The notes beneath the pieces are model-generated. The model searched no databases. It was not told the origin of the DNA and saw only the letters and a list, made by a program, of their open reading frames with translations. Shown piece after piece: positions 12,553-24,697 of a DNA stretch of 64,000 nt. This stretch comes from Spongilla lacustris (Eukaryota; Porifera; Demospongiae; Spongillida; Spongillidae): NCBI GenBank assembly GCA_949361645.1, contig OX442419.1, forward strand, positions 9,144,976 through 9,208,975, in the 5' to 3' direction. Both the position numbers and the translations under genes were made by a program. Positions within the stretch are counted from its first letter, which is position 1. Every line of letters begins with the position of its first letter.

Positions 12553-13050
12553 TTAAAACTAAATCAGTCAATGTATCACATGTCATGTACAAACAGGCAC
12601 AACCTCAGAATCTAGGCACTGAGATGAGAACTGTTGAGGATACGTCGGAAAATTTGGAGGTGACTTCTTATGTGTACTTGTAGCGATGTTGTTATATGAT
12701 CTTGATGCTGCATGTATATCAGTTCTGATTTAATACTTTTATACCTTTTGAGGTCTAATTTCCATGTAGTTTGAATATCAGCTACTCAGTCCCAATTCTC
12801 TATAACTATACAGAAGTCCATTGTGGGGTCTACCAACACATGCAGTGGTGAATCAGAATGTCAGAATAAGGAGTCTAAGGAGGAAAGTGTAAGCAAATCT
12901 GTACCTATTGCATATAAAAATATGTTAGGCCCTCGTGTGGGTAGTAGTTGAAGATGAATCTTGTTAATGTATAGCACCCCTTTGATAGTGAGCCTGTTGC
13001 GAGCTGTTATTAGCATGGTCACAAGCCATAATGTTATCACTTAAATGTGG
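12553..13050 (+). pseudogene. Tandem duplicate of the last two exons of the coiled-coil gene
   Basis: Matches 11698-12345. It contains a penultimate-exon copy at 12597-12659 (GCA CAA CCT CAG..., open, AG/GT flanked) and a terminal-exon copy from 12813, ending early at TGA after GTG GGT AGT AGT. The intron between them is retained, so it is a DNA-level duplication and not a processed copy. It could act as an alternative 3' end or simply be decaying. Confidence 0.7.
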
Positions 13051-13480
13051 AATCATTAATAAGATTGCTTAATCTCAAATCATCCTTATTTAAGGAGCAC
13101 GGTCCATACATAAGGATGATGTTGAAGTATAAAAAACAATGGGCACATCTTGGTAGCCAGAATTTTTATTGATCGAAAGTGGAATTGGTTGCATGACTTA
13201 ATCACAGTCAACTGTCAAATCCTTATAGGGAAATTGAAAGTAATAAGTTTAAATTAGCAAAATTTGAGTGGCAAAGCAGTACGATAGAATTGCATATTTC
13301 TTGTACTGCAAGTTGGCAATGTACAAGGTCAGGGATGACCACCAAATCAAATATTCTTTCAAAGCATGACAATTGCTGATAATGTAAGAACCATGCGCCT
13401 GATTTCCAATTGCTAAGAATTAAAAACTAATGCTAAATCATCCAGTTTAAATAGTTATAACTTTTTTGTTAATAATTCTC

Positions 13481-13934
13481 CCAGGTGAGAATTTGATGTT
13501 AATAACGCGTCATAATTTGGACCGCTTTTCACGGCAAATATTACCCCGTTTTAAGAGCAGTATCTTCTTCATAGTTCACCAGAATTTATCTAAATTCGGT
13601 TTTTATACAAAGGTACCGTGGGTCTATAAAATGCCTAACATTGGTCATTATGTCTGAAGATATAAAACGATGAAGTAAACACTACTTTCCATTACCGTTT
13701 TGCTGGGTTTTCCGCGAAACGGAGGTCGTACTGTATCGTTTTATATCTTCAGAACGAAACGTCACATAATAACCAAAGTTAGGCATTGTATAGAACCATG
13801 GTACCTTTGTATAAAAACCGAATTTAGATTAATTCTGGTGAACTATGAAGAAGATACTGCTCTTAAACAGGGTGTTATTTGGCGTAAAAAGCGGTCCAAA
13901 AACGCGCATTATTAACGCCAAATTTTCACCCTGG
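13481..13934. mobile_element. Foldback (hairpin) element
   Basis: The left arm at 13481-13671 is the reverse complement of the right arm at 13733-13934 with scattered mismatches, separated by a loop of about 60 bases. Long shared blocks include AAGAGCAGTATCTTCTTCAT and GGTTTTTATACAAAGGTACC on the left arm and their complements on the right. There is no coding capacity. The form suggests a foldback transposon or a long hairpin RNA source. Around it, 13050-13480 and 13935-15370 contain no recognised gene. Confidence 0.8.
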
Positions 13935-15374
13935 TGTCAGTAATTGCTAAATCTAAGTTACAGTGAAAAAAAAGACCACTTCCAGGGGAGCAAGTTGTTA
14001 CAAACTAGCTGTTCTTGATATAATTTATATCAACAAAGTTGAAAAAGAAGTGCTCTTTGTACAATCGGAAAATGAAAGAAGCTGTTCTTAATTATTAGTC
14101 TTCATGGCAATATAGTTCAGAAAAGCATGTCCTTAATTGATGCTTTTAAAAATAGTGATTAAACATTTTAAGTATGTCGAATGATATGATTGTTACTTGT
14201 TAATTGCTTCAGTGGTCTATGTCTAACTTAAGATGTTGACCTTGGCAGTACATGTATGTGAATGCAATTCTCGAGTGCGTGTAGTAAAAATTTGTACTTA
14301 ACATTAATACAGTAAGAAAATGTTTTTAAGTGTGCATTGCCACAAAATTTCTACAGTTGTACGGTATATTCATGAATTATGTATTATGAGCCCTATGGTG
14401 GAGTTTCCATGTGGACATAGTTACATGCTACTGGTATTAATTGGCATATTATGATCACCATCATCACACCAAATCATGCATGCATGATCAATCACAATTT
14501 GGCACAAATAATATTATTTCCACACGTGTTTATATTGGATGTTTTTATATACATGTACATGTAAGGTATTCATTCCATCCCTGTAGGTTTCACATGATTC
14601 ATCTGAACTGTGATTCTTAGTGGGACTTATTGCTTTTTTTCATAATTTGTATGAAACTTTTTGTATTAAAAATGAAATAAATTTTTGGCAGCTGGTCATC
14701 ATTAGAGTGTCAGTATAACCTTTTATGAATACCAAAATGTATTATTTCAACTACATAAAATGGTCAGTCACTAGTCGATTTACCTCAACCGGTTATTTCA
14801 AACATGAAATCAATTTTGGTGATAAATTAGCCTACGCTTACCTGTTATACAGGTTATTCTATCATGATGTACATGTAATGCCAGTTACTTAACCCAAAAA
14901 TTGACCAATTTATGTATACATACATGTACACATGACTTCAGTTCATAGTAATTAGAAGCATTTTTGTGAACTGTGTACACATATACATGTTTACAACAAC
15001 AAATAGCTTTAAGTTTTTTTATAGCAGCAAGTCCTATTTATGGCTCAATTGGTTGGTATATCTATACAACCCAAATGATGTAAACAAACACTGATTTGAT
15101 AATTAACTGAGACTTACACTTTCAGATATTGATGGTGATGGCAGACTTTATTCTGAATAATGCATGTATGTTGTTGTATCTACATGTACTATCAGGGTTT
15201 TTAACTTGTAATATGATTATCGATTATCTGCCTGTCTCTAAAAGGATGTCTTTCACATAGTATAGTACGTGATTTTTTATACAATAACAATAATTATTAT
15301 TTTTATGAAGCATTACTAAAATGACACGTACATATATAAACATCTATGCCCAGACATACAACAAATCAGTACGA

Positions 15375-16420
15375 TGGGGGCATTATCCAGCCCAGGATGG
15401 AGGTGGCATTTGTCCTAACCAGTTGTAAGTTAAGGTTGCCATAAATGTCATCAAGGTGACAGATTTAGGTTTGCTGCTCAGGGTTTCAATTCTTGAGGCA
15501 ATTGTTGAAAACAGTTGCATGGCTTCTTTTCCCCATGCTCCATAACTTTCAGCCACTACAGGAATGCACACCCAACCCAGCTCAGCACACTTTGGGTTGT
15601 TTTCTTCATGTTTTCTCGCTTCAGTGGTGAGTGCTGCAGCAGTGGCTGTCACTCCCGCTTCCAATAAGGTTTGTGGGTGAAGTGGTGATGTCACAGACAC
15701 ATCCAAGGCTGCTGTCCTGCCCATGACCCAGTTGGGAATCAATATATCAGCTGGGCGGGTCTTGCTGTGGCTGGGGGTAAGGTTGTTGCCAACCTCTACC
15801 ACACTCCAATGTGGGCATGGTGACACACTTCCACAATGAAGTCACAAAGTCTGTTGTGCCTGGTGACCACACCTCCTCCATGTGTACATGTGGCTGCATG
15901 ATGGCTGAGATGGTCAAGTGCACTTCCAGGGCACAAGGAACACTGCGAACCCCCTGAGGTATTTAAACCAAGCCACAACTTTAAGGCTACATGTACCTGG
16001 AAAATTGGAGCAGCCAAGTGTAGCCCAAGACCCTCAGAAGGAATGACGGAAAGCCATGAAGCAGCAAAGGAAGATGAACCTGAAATTAAAGTAGACGAGC
16101 CCTATCTGCCACTGATGAACAATTTAGCAGTAGATTGAATTGGTTATCATCTAGTTTCTCTGAAAGAGTCTTCTAATAGGACAGAAGGGGATGAAAGAAA
16201 AGAATTTCAGTATGACACCATTACTTGGTGAGACCAAGCTGTTGACCTTCGGACACCATCAAAGACAGCAAGAGCATTCGGTATGACGGAGGTAGGTGTT
16301 GCACAAGTTAAGTGAACAAGCTTGCAAAATGCACCACAAAGGCGATGCAAAATTAGGGCATCCTGAGGATCAATCAGGCCAACCTCTTCCAGCTGGGACC
16401 ACAGACCTGCAACATTTTTG
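15375..16420 (-). pseudogene. Retroelement family A, 3' part
   Basis: The minus strand gives, across two or more frames, a zinc-knuckle-like CSLCPGSALDHLSHHAATC, then VTRHNRLCDFIVEVC, then a restriction-like-endonuclease-type block RPADILIPNWVMGRTAALDV and the signature CIPVVAESYGAWGKEAM. More upstream sequence (16020-16420) is recognisable as the linker region but is full of stops. The copy is 5'-truncated and frameshifted near 15800. Bases 16420-18126 contain nothing recognised. Confidence 0.75.
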
Positions 16421-18126
16421 AGGCTTATTTTTTTAGACTATTTGTGAAAATCCATGTGGGCGGTAAACAAGAAACTCAACATTTTATCAAAGTGGCCTTA
16501 AACATTGGACTAAATAGCTAACAATAATAATTCATAACTACGTTACAGTAACCAAATTCATATCTATATATTATCTCTGCCAAAATTTAGATGCTAGTTG
16601 TTCTACTATATTGAAATGTTTAACCAATGACAAGAGAAATAGAAGACAAAGATAACCAACTTCTGCTTAATAAAGGAGGCGAATATTGCCTATATTATTG
16701 GCGACTAAGAAAAGCGCATTGGCTAAAGTAAATTCCTATTAGCACTAGAATTAAAATGTATATGGAACCTTAAAATTGGTTATAAATCCTAAGATTCATC
16801 GCTATGTTGGCTGAAGGTAACGACAAATCAGTCTTGCTATCAGTAGGCTAACAAATGATACCGACTATACCACATTCAAGTATTACTGCTACTATAGTAT
16901 TGACCATCAGTTCATTTAGTTATACAGGAAAAAAGAAAACTTTTGTAGTTGTACATGCAAAACGGTGTGCTAGTGTGTAAAAAAATGAAATTTAAAAAAT
17001 AAACTCCTACAAAAATGTTTGCCTTTTCCTTCATTTTAAATACCATGAGATAAGCAATGTACATGTATGTCAACCGTTTATATATAGACTCAGAATTTCA
17101 ACCATCGAGCATGATACATTGTACATCGTGATCATATTGGGCATTGAACTGATATGTGTACGAAATACATGTACCTTATTGCCATCAGAGTTGTTGTGCT
17201 AGAGCATTCGGTTGCTATTGGGAATGAGGGTAGCAAGGGATGGGAAGGGAGAAGGATGGGAGGAGTGAGATAGGAAGAGATGAGGATCAGTAGTTTTAAG
17301 GATCATTGAGAAGAAGTTGTGGTATTTATGATTGTGGGCAGTAACATTTGGATGGTTGAACATGTAATTAATTCTCTCAGTCAGGTGGCTGTACACAAAA
17401 AGTAATTAATGTCAAAGAATTTCAAACCACCGTTCAAAACTGAGAGATATGCTGAATGGTTCAGCCCTGGCTTTGTGTGCATGAGAGATGTGGTACAAAA
17501 TAAGAATACCTGAAACCCAATGCATTGCATTTCCACCAAGCCATCCCACACACAGTTAACATCAAACACAACCAATGATACATATCATTAATCTTACACC
17601 CAACATGGGTGATATGGCCACATTATTGTAGATCATGTGTACACATACCACACATTAACATTGGGTGGAGGTGTGAGTATGGGTGGGGTCCACTTATATC
17701 TTTGTATCCTCATGATGTAGTTGCAATCCAATCCAACATAATATCAGTACACAAGTGCTAGATTCATTCATGTAAACTCCACTCATTGTACAAGCAGACA
17801 CACACAGTTTATAGCCTAAGCGAATGTGGGGTGATGATGTACAGGTACTCTTGTTCAGGCACCTCTTGAGATGTTTTGGGTTTGTCTTATATGGCCTTTA
17901 CCCTCCCTCTCAACGCTGTCAGGTCCACCTGCTTCCTGCTGTGTGTGTATGTGCATGTGTGCCACTTTAATATAATGCACATTTTTAGATGTAGCAAAAA
18001 AAGTTTTTTATGTGCAATTGTTAGGCAATAAAAAGTAAGGAATTATGGTAATCATGTGCTACTGAATAAGAGACCTGCATGCACATTTAGCAAGTTCCTT
18101 TTAAACTCAATCCTTGTCTACAATTC

Positions 18127-19605
18127 CTATATATTTTGTAAATTATACACACTGTCATAGTACTGTTCAGCAAAGATGTGAGGTGAAACTATTTCTTCTC
18201 TTTCTCTGTATTTGTAATTATGAGCAGCTCGAATAAATGCAGCAACACTTACTATTCCCACTGCAGTCACCAATGTTAAGTAAGCTGTATCATTGCGGAA
18301 TGATGCACTGTAGTTCTGCCCTTCAAAAGGTAGGTACAGAAGCCTGGCAGCAGCTGGGGCCAGTCCATAGCTAATACAATAATAGATTCCAATCATCAAT
18401 CCTCTCATTGACTGAGGCGACTGTGCCACAATGAACTCCAGTACAGATGTGGTGTAGATCAGGTATGCCAGTGTCTCACATAACCATGTAGGCAGGCTGA
18501 GCCATGGGTTCAATGAGATATTATATTGGCCAGCATCATTCACACCATTGGCTATGTGCCCTACTGTATCATAGAGCATAAGAGTAGTAAAGACCAAGAG
18601 AGAAAGTACAGTTCCAATGGAGGTTCTAATCAGAGTGCCAGGGTACCTTGCCTTGAAGCAAGGATAGATAAGCAACTCATGTAGTAGCAGTGAAATGAGG
18701 ACTACAGATGTAACAATCGCTTGAAATGTTAGCTTCTGTGAATATGAGACGTATTTGAAACTGATATTGATTAAATCAAAACCATTTCTACAGATGAAGA
18801 ATCCTGTCAGCAATAAAAGGAGCTTTGCTATCCTAAAGAGTGCCTTAACATCTTCAATCTGCTCGTGGCTGAAGGGACCTCCATATTTACTTTCCCCCAG
18901 CTCAATTCTAGACGGTCTCTGCTCTTCCCAGTATGTGAAAGCACTCCGGTTCAAAGGATATTTATGCTTCCTGGCAAATGAGAGCACCTGATATATCAGA
19001 GTGTAAGGATTTGAAACCATTATGGGTGGCTTAAAATCCCATTGGCTCTTGAACCAAGGTATTATACAGAGCATGAATGAAAGCAGTGTGATGACTATTA
19101 ACAACATAACCAGTGGGGTGTAATTTGGTGTAATACTAGTAGCACCAGCATAAACCCATTGGTAAAGTTCACCTGATATCTCCTGAGACCATATGTACCA
19201 GTACACAAAGGAACTGTGCTGCTCAGATGATGCATCCTGAAGCTGATCGAGACCAAACTGAAGGGCATTGGCCTGAAATATGCCAGCACCCACAAGCTGC
19301 ATGGACCACAGTATCGTTATCGCGAGTGCACTGGTGACACGTTGTTCTGTACTTGCTGTATAAATGGCAACAGAGACCGCTCCAACCCAGGTTATCCATG
19401 TACCTATGATTATTATCTTGAGCCGTTCGCACCACACATCTGCCACCATACCAAAGACTGGGTAGAAGAAGAACATTGTACGCAACACTATATCCCGTGC
19501 GATGGCTATGGAAGTGTACGGAATTAAAGACAAGCTTCCTTGGATTATCGTGTACCACATAATCACAGTCAGTGCCTCTTTAGATTTGAAGTATCGCCAC
19601 AGCAT
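18127..19605 (-). CDS. POT/SLC15-like proton-coupled transporter
   Basis: A single open exon of 492 residues with about 11-12 hydrophobic segments. Family cues are ADVWCERLKIIIIG after a TM helix (loop 2-3 position), the block QFGLDQLQDASSEQHSSFVY with YWYIW before TM5, and EFIVAQSPQSMRG in the C-terminal half, the E..SQxPxxM pattern of the proton-dependent oligopeptide transporter family. Members move di/tripeptides, histidine or other small solutes across the plasma or lysosomal membrane; the substrate is not predictable here. It is shorter than typical animal SLC15 proteins (550-700) and the N-terminus looks trimmed. Just upstream on the coding strand, a pyrimidine tract ending CTCTCTCAG precedes ACTTTCACCATG, so an upstream exon, coding or untranslated, is likely. 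The ATG at 19605 is the first Met in the exon. Confidence 0.75.
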   Translation of the reverse strand: MLWRYFKSKEALTVIMWYTIIQGSLSLIPYTSIAIARDIVLRTMFFFYPVFGMVADVWCERLKIIIIGTWITWVGAVSVAIYTASTEQRVTSALAITILWSMQLVGAGIFQANALQFGLDQLQDASSEQHSSFVYWYIWSQEISGELYQWVYAGATSITPNYTPLVMLLIVITLLSFMLCIIPWFKSQWDFKPPIMVSNPYTLIYQVLSFARKHKYPLNRSAFTYWEEQRPSRIELGESKYGGPFSHEQIEDVKALFRIAKLLLLLTGFFICRNGFDLINISFKYVSYSQKLTFQAIVTSVVLISLLLHELLIYPCFKARYPGTLIRTSIGTVLSLLVFTTLMLYDTVGHIANGVNDAGQYNISLNPWLSLPTWLCETLAYLIYTTSVLEFIVAQSPQSMRGLMIGIYYCISYGLAPAAARLLYLPFEGQNYSASFRNDTAYLTLVTAVGIVSVAAFIRAAHNYKYREREEIVSPHIFAEQYYDSVYNLQNI

Positions 19606-20040
19606 GGTGAAAGTCTGAGAGAGGAGAAAAATATATTCATGGTTTAGAGTAAGTTATCATAGGACGAAGTTATATTAAATCCCTGTGCTATGTATTGACA
19701 TACTAGGAAAATTCCTACAGCATTAGAGGAGCGTGATCATCAGCTAACTGCAATATTAACTCAGTGAATTAAAATGTAGTGGAGTTATTAGCCTCACTTT
19801 ACATGTTACATATTTGTATTTTACTTTACACATTACATGTATATGCATTTTACACCAATGCAAGGGGAAGACCGATCTGTTTCTGGCAGTGCATGCATCT
19901 CAATATAATTATACATCTATAGACCCTTTGTAGTTACATAATAATTTATGGTGCAACATACATACACTGCCATTTTGGAGGACCTCGTACAATTGAATGG
20001 CATCGAACTCAATGAAAGATGAAATCAGAAAGGCTTTTGC

Positions 20041-20262
20041 ATGCATGCCTATTTTGTATCTATGCAAGACTCTGAAGGAAAGAAGAGATATCTAGAAAAG
20101 TTTAATTTAGATAACTTCGATTCATGCAGAAGCAAATGGAAGGATGACATTGATTTATGGCTGCCAGTATCACACGTTCACATTGGTGTGATACCAAACA
20201 GTATTATGGTGTTTGCATGTAGTGAATGTCTGTGCTCATGCAAGGATTGTTGGCCACACTAG
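20041..20262 (+). other. Unrecognised 73-codon ORF
   Basis: Open with an ATG and reads like protein (KKRYLEKFNLDNFDSCRSKW...), but no family is recognised and no splice context was seen. It may be a transposon fragment. The rest of 19606-20320 is featureless. Confidence 0.2.
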
Positions 20263-20324
20263 AGATATTTCACAATTATGACACATCTAGGACAGTACTT
20301 TCTAAAATAGTTTTCCTTTTCTTA

Positions 20325-20710
20325 TCTACTTCAACACCTCGATGTAGCTGTACAGCGAGGTAATGCTGTCACAGTCCTGGGCACCTTTGTATAGTGAAAA
20401 TTGCCTTGTTTAACAATGACGCATATTTTAATTGATTAATTATTCTATGTATGTATTCTATGTATTATTCTATATAATATAACAATAATAATATTTTTAA
20501 AACTATGGTGCATGGGGAGCTGAAGCCATTGAGGTGTTTTCAACTGTGGCATCACGACTGGCTGTCCTGACTAATTCCACCAAGTCAAGAGCTCTGGCCA
20601 CCCTCTATGGTCGTCTCAGCATGATTTTGGTACGGGCCAATGCTGGAGCTATTCTGATGCGATCATACCTGCCATCATCTGCGTTTAATGACATTATTTT
20701 GGACTTATGA
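20325..20710 (+). pseudogene. Retroelement 3' ends: family B tail followed by family A tail
   Basis: At 20335-20395 the frame reads LDVAVQRGNAVTVLGTF then stop, the family B C-terminus. After about 100 AT-rich bases, 20500-20710 reads YGAWGAEAIEVFSTVASRLA and YGRLSMILVRANAGAILMRS, the family A C-terminus, with a stop at 20708. Both lie on the + strand. Confidence 0.7.
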
Positions 20711-22138
20711 TAATAACATTAGTGTTATAGCTGTACTTTAGTGGTGTTATGTGTAGACTTAATGAATGTACATACACACGTATTGAACATATAGAAGTTT
20801 TATGAAGTATTATTATTAGTATTATTAGTGTGAACCCTGAACCTATATGCAATATCTTGCAGTGAAAGATTCAGTCTTAGCCTCATTAGTGTAACTATTA
20901 ACTGCTGAGATGTTGTGAGCTTCGACCAGTTTCAGATGTGGTTCAACAAAATTTCAAAAGCACATTCACAGTTCCCAAGAGCTAAGTAAATGAATTTGTA
21001 TACTAAGCATTTCAACTTCGATTCCTTTTTCAAACATTCCATTTCCTTCATCATCAAGTCTGGGGAGTTGGACATTTTTTCTGGAAATGTTTTGATTTTT
21101 GATTTCTTCTTCCATGGCTGACGTGATATCATGATGTGAATTATCAGTTTGTATTTCAACAGAACCTCGTGGTCTCTTCACTATCATCAAGGTCTATAGC
21201 AAAAGGGATTAGTGCCTGCAGGCTATACATGTACATCATCAGCTTTGCTCTTGTTTTGCTCTGTATGTATGCGAATGTAGGGATATTTTTCATAAGTCTT
21301 TTCTTTGAATCCTCGATAACAATAGGTCCCTCTTCTCTCGCTCAAATCACTAGTTTCATCGCCTTGATTAATGATTGCCTTCGGAAGATGAAAATAAATT
21401 TTCTAATCTTTTCCTTTCGATTGACACCATACTAATTATAAAAATGAGTTGGTCCTCCAAGATGGCGGCAATTCAAACATTACATCACTAGCCACACCTA
21501 GAAGGGTCTGTACTAAATAGCAGCATGCGTAGCACAGCTGCACCCATGGGATACCTCCCTTCTACGAGGTAAACGTTGACCTGCGACAGTGTCTTATCAC
21601 AGGGAGAGCTTTGCATTGCGCACATGTATTTCTCACGATGGTATTCACATCCAAGGGACTCGGGATGTGGATCTGGGATGATTAAGGCATGGTGGTCCTC
21701 CGGACCGAAAAGTAGGGGTGGACCGAGTTCTCTGTGACATGCGTACTGGTACCTGCCGTATCGAACAACCACTACCGCTTTTTATAGAGTTGACTACAGG
21801 GTAGACGGTGGGTCTCTGTCATTTTGTAGGATGCCGTCCGGCCGGTACCGGCCCACAGCTTACAAAAGCAGCTATGTGCAGAACAATAGCTAGGTACGAA
21901 CTGTAATTATGACTTACCTACTACTCAGTATAAATAGACAAACAGGAAAGTTGAACTCATCCAGTCATCCTAATTACTCGCAGTACGTATACGATCCTAA
22001 AAGTGTCACATATGCTCATGCACAGCTTGTACAGCTGGGGTTGGATTACATCACATCACCGCGCGCTACGCTACCGCGCGCGCCGAATGTTTATTGTTAA
22101 CTGTTTGGGTGCTCTTTATGTTTTTCATCAGTACTATA
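20711..22138. other. Region without recognised genes
   Basis: It holds unrecognised minus-strand open frames: 20966-21190, with charged residues such as VKRPRGSVEIQT, and 21488-21772, 94 codons without an ATG start. Either could be an exon of an unseen gene. A perfect GGCCGGTACCGGCC palindrome lies near 21840. Confidence 0.3.
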
Positions 22139-22369
22139 CAGGGTGTTTCACAATCAAGGAAAATTGTTTATAAATTAACCACAAGCAGTTAATTAACTGG
22201 TGATTGTTTTAAAAGTTCTAACAGCAAATGCAAAAGAAGACATGCTGGTGAAATAAAATTATTATTTTTTTCAAATACTAATTATGCAGAATAGAAATAT
22301 AATGAGAATACACGAATGGAAATTATTATTAAATATAACATGCTACTACCTACTGTACTTTACCTAACA

Positions 22370-22870
22370 CGAACAGTTTACAGAGAGCGGGATAGGATGG
22401 CTCGGGAATTTGCTCTTACAAGGGCCAAACTGAACCTTCCAAAGATTTCATTGCTCACGAGTGACTTGGGACGTCCCTGCCTAGTGGACAAACGGGTGGC
22501 AAGTCTTGATAGTGCTTGTGTAGCCTCAGTACCCCAACATCCATACGTCTCCACCACAAGAGGGATACATGCCCAGCCTAGTTCCCTGCACCTTTCATCA
22601 TTTACTCGATGCTTGCGGATCTGGGCAGCCAAGGCAGCTGAACCTGCTGTCACACACGCTTCTTGAAAAATTTGTGCATTTAGCGTTGATGTGACAGACA
22701 GGTCAAAAGCTGCTGGCTTACCCAGGACCCAGTTTGGAACAAGATTGGACGAGTACGATCCCTAGACCACCCACCCATCTCTAGTTGTGGAGCAAGACAC
22801 ACAGAGTGACAAAAATCATTGAAGATGTCTCTCAACCTGTTATGACGAGAGACATCATCACCTCCCAACT
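22370..22870 (-). pseudogene. Retroelement family A remnant inside the TIR element
   Basis: The minus strand reads AAQIRKHRVNDERCRELGW, CIPLVVETYGCWGTEATQAL and FGRFSLALVRANSRAILSRS, ending at the stop near 22378. Upstream, a frameshifted piece contains VSRHNRLRDIFNDFCHSV. The endonuclease block is degraded. Confidence 0.7.
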
Positions 22871-23105
22871 TGCAACTCAGAGCATGATGGCCTTAATGGT
22901 TAATTACGAAACAAGTGGAGTTTTTGGACCAAAGACAATGGAGTTCCTGAAAGGTTTGGGACATCGGTTGAGGCAGGTGTCTGGAGAAGCCAACTCCTTT
23001 GCATACCTCACTCAGAGACTCTCAGTTGCCGTCCAACGTGGCAATGCAGCTTCTGTGTTGGGAACAATGAAGATGGGCAGTCAGGAGGAAGAGTTTTTTG
23101 TATAG
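22850..23105 (+). pseudogene. Retroelement family B C-terminal remnant inside the TIR element
   Basis: Reads NYETSGVFGPKTMEFLKGLG then HRLRQVSGEANSFAYLTQRL and SVAVQRGNAASVLGTM, ending EEEFFV at the stop at 23103-23105. It is nearly identical in protein and tail to the minus copy at 63.4 kb, so it represents a relatively young subfamily. Confidence 0.75.
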
Positions 23106-23168
23106 TATATTGTGTGAGTGAGTGAGTGTTAGGATAAGTATCATGTTGTTTGTTTTGTTCATTTAAAA

Positions 23169-23205
<37 letters not shown>

Positions 23206-23694
23206 TAACAATAATAAAAGTCCCAAAACCCGGACCCTACAATTATTAATGTTAATAAATGTAAGGCTGTGGTTAGTTAAAAGATGCAAACTGTATTTAA
23301 GTAACTGCTTCCATTTAGAAGTTATTCAAGATTGAAATCTTGATTTCTTTATATTCGCAATGTACTTGATTTAGGAGCCATTGAATCTCGATTTAGTGGT
23401 TTGAATTTATTAATAAATTCGGCCAAGTTGATATTATTAAAATTCAAGGATATGTTGGAGCTTTGAATGCCTCTAAAATGGTATGTTTTGATTAAGTGTT
23501 GTCATGAATTATTAAAATTCGTGTTTTTTAATTTAATGTTTTTGATTTTATTAAATTAATTATTAAATTAAATATTTAGTTTGTTTACATCAACATTTAA
23601 GCCCAAGTTAATAGAGACATTATCAACCATTTTAAGTTAATTAACGGCTTTTGGTTAATTTATAAACAATTTTCCTTGATTGTGAAACACCCTG

Positions 23695-24697
23695 TACATC
23701 AGTGTTAAAAAAGGCCAGCAAAAATTTATTAATTGTTAAGCTAACTTGACCGCACCAGATAGTTTCAACATAGACTGGGAATGAGGTGCATTATTACACA
23801 CATCGAAATCGATTCCTTGGCACTGGAGCTGCATCTTCCAACAGCAAAGTTGGAGGCACTGAGAGAGACCATCGTCTCTGCCTGGTAGGGTAAAAAATGC
23901 TGCTCGAAGAGGGATATGCTCTCCAAATCCTGGTGTTTGTCCTATTGGGATTTGTGTGAGAAGATCATTGGTCCTCACTGTAACTCGCCAGGACATACAA
24001 CAAGCTGCTGGAGCCCTCCAACTATATGAGCTGGTCAGGTGGCTGGCCATTTCCACCATTCTTATCAATACATACAGGGAACACACTGATCTATATGTAC
24101 AATCTATATGTTGATGGTACCACAATACTATCCCAAGAGAGAACTACTCAGGCTGATCCTCTTGTCATACCCATTATGAAAATGACAACTGCTTACATGT
24201 ACATGTTATATCAACCGCTCCAGGTGGTATCCACGTGCACACTGTATGACTTATAAGTTATACTAGCAAAAAACTGAGTTGCTAAACAATGACATTTGTG
24301 TCAAGCATAACTATAAGGTTCAAACTTATTGGTTCTGCTTCCGCATATATAATCGCCAACATTATATGAAGAAGATACAAAAGCTCTTATCCGAGCATAT
24401 CTTATTTTATCAGATCCAGTAACGTTTTGTAAGATTCGAATATGGGAACAAGTGAGCGTTATCTCTGCTCTATGACTATGAGCTTTCTAAGCGTCAGCAA
24501 TTTAACTACATTGTAGGTATCCTACGTTTCAATTCAAATATGCTCCGATCCCTAATGTCCAATTGATTCTACAATACATCAGCAAAAGCATAGTATATTA
24601 ATGCTTACGTACGTTTCGGTCTGGGTACGAGCCAAAGCTAGATCGTATTCACGAAAGTAACGTTTTTATTATTTTAGTTGACCTCAACGACCCATAA
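23695..24697. other. Gap between TIR element and MAT gene
   Basis: A 129-codon minus-strand frame (23736-24125) is open but unrecognised. No splice-supported gene was seen. The last about 100 bases before 24698 probably contain the MAT 5' untranslated region and promoter, without a visible TATA box. Confidence 0.3.

Larger units (their letters stand above)
22139..23694. mobile_element. Tc1/mariner-like TIR element (non-autonomous) carrying retroelement 3' ends
   Basis: The left end CAGGGTGTTTCACAATCAAG at 22139 is repeated inverted at the right end finishing at 23694. The first 43 bases of the arms are identical and similarity extends to about 59 bases. The dinucleotide TA flanks both sides (22137-22138 and 23695-23696), the target duplication used by Tc1/mariner transposons. 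No transposase was found. The 1556-bp interior consists mainly of a family A fragment (minus) and a family B fragment (plus) plus AT-rich filler with an (ATA)n microsatellite near 23170. Confidence 0.75.

Noticed and set aside
23008..23289. Poly-tyrosine minus-strand ORF
   Set aside because: It is a readout of the (ATA)n microsatellite in the tail of the family B remnant.
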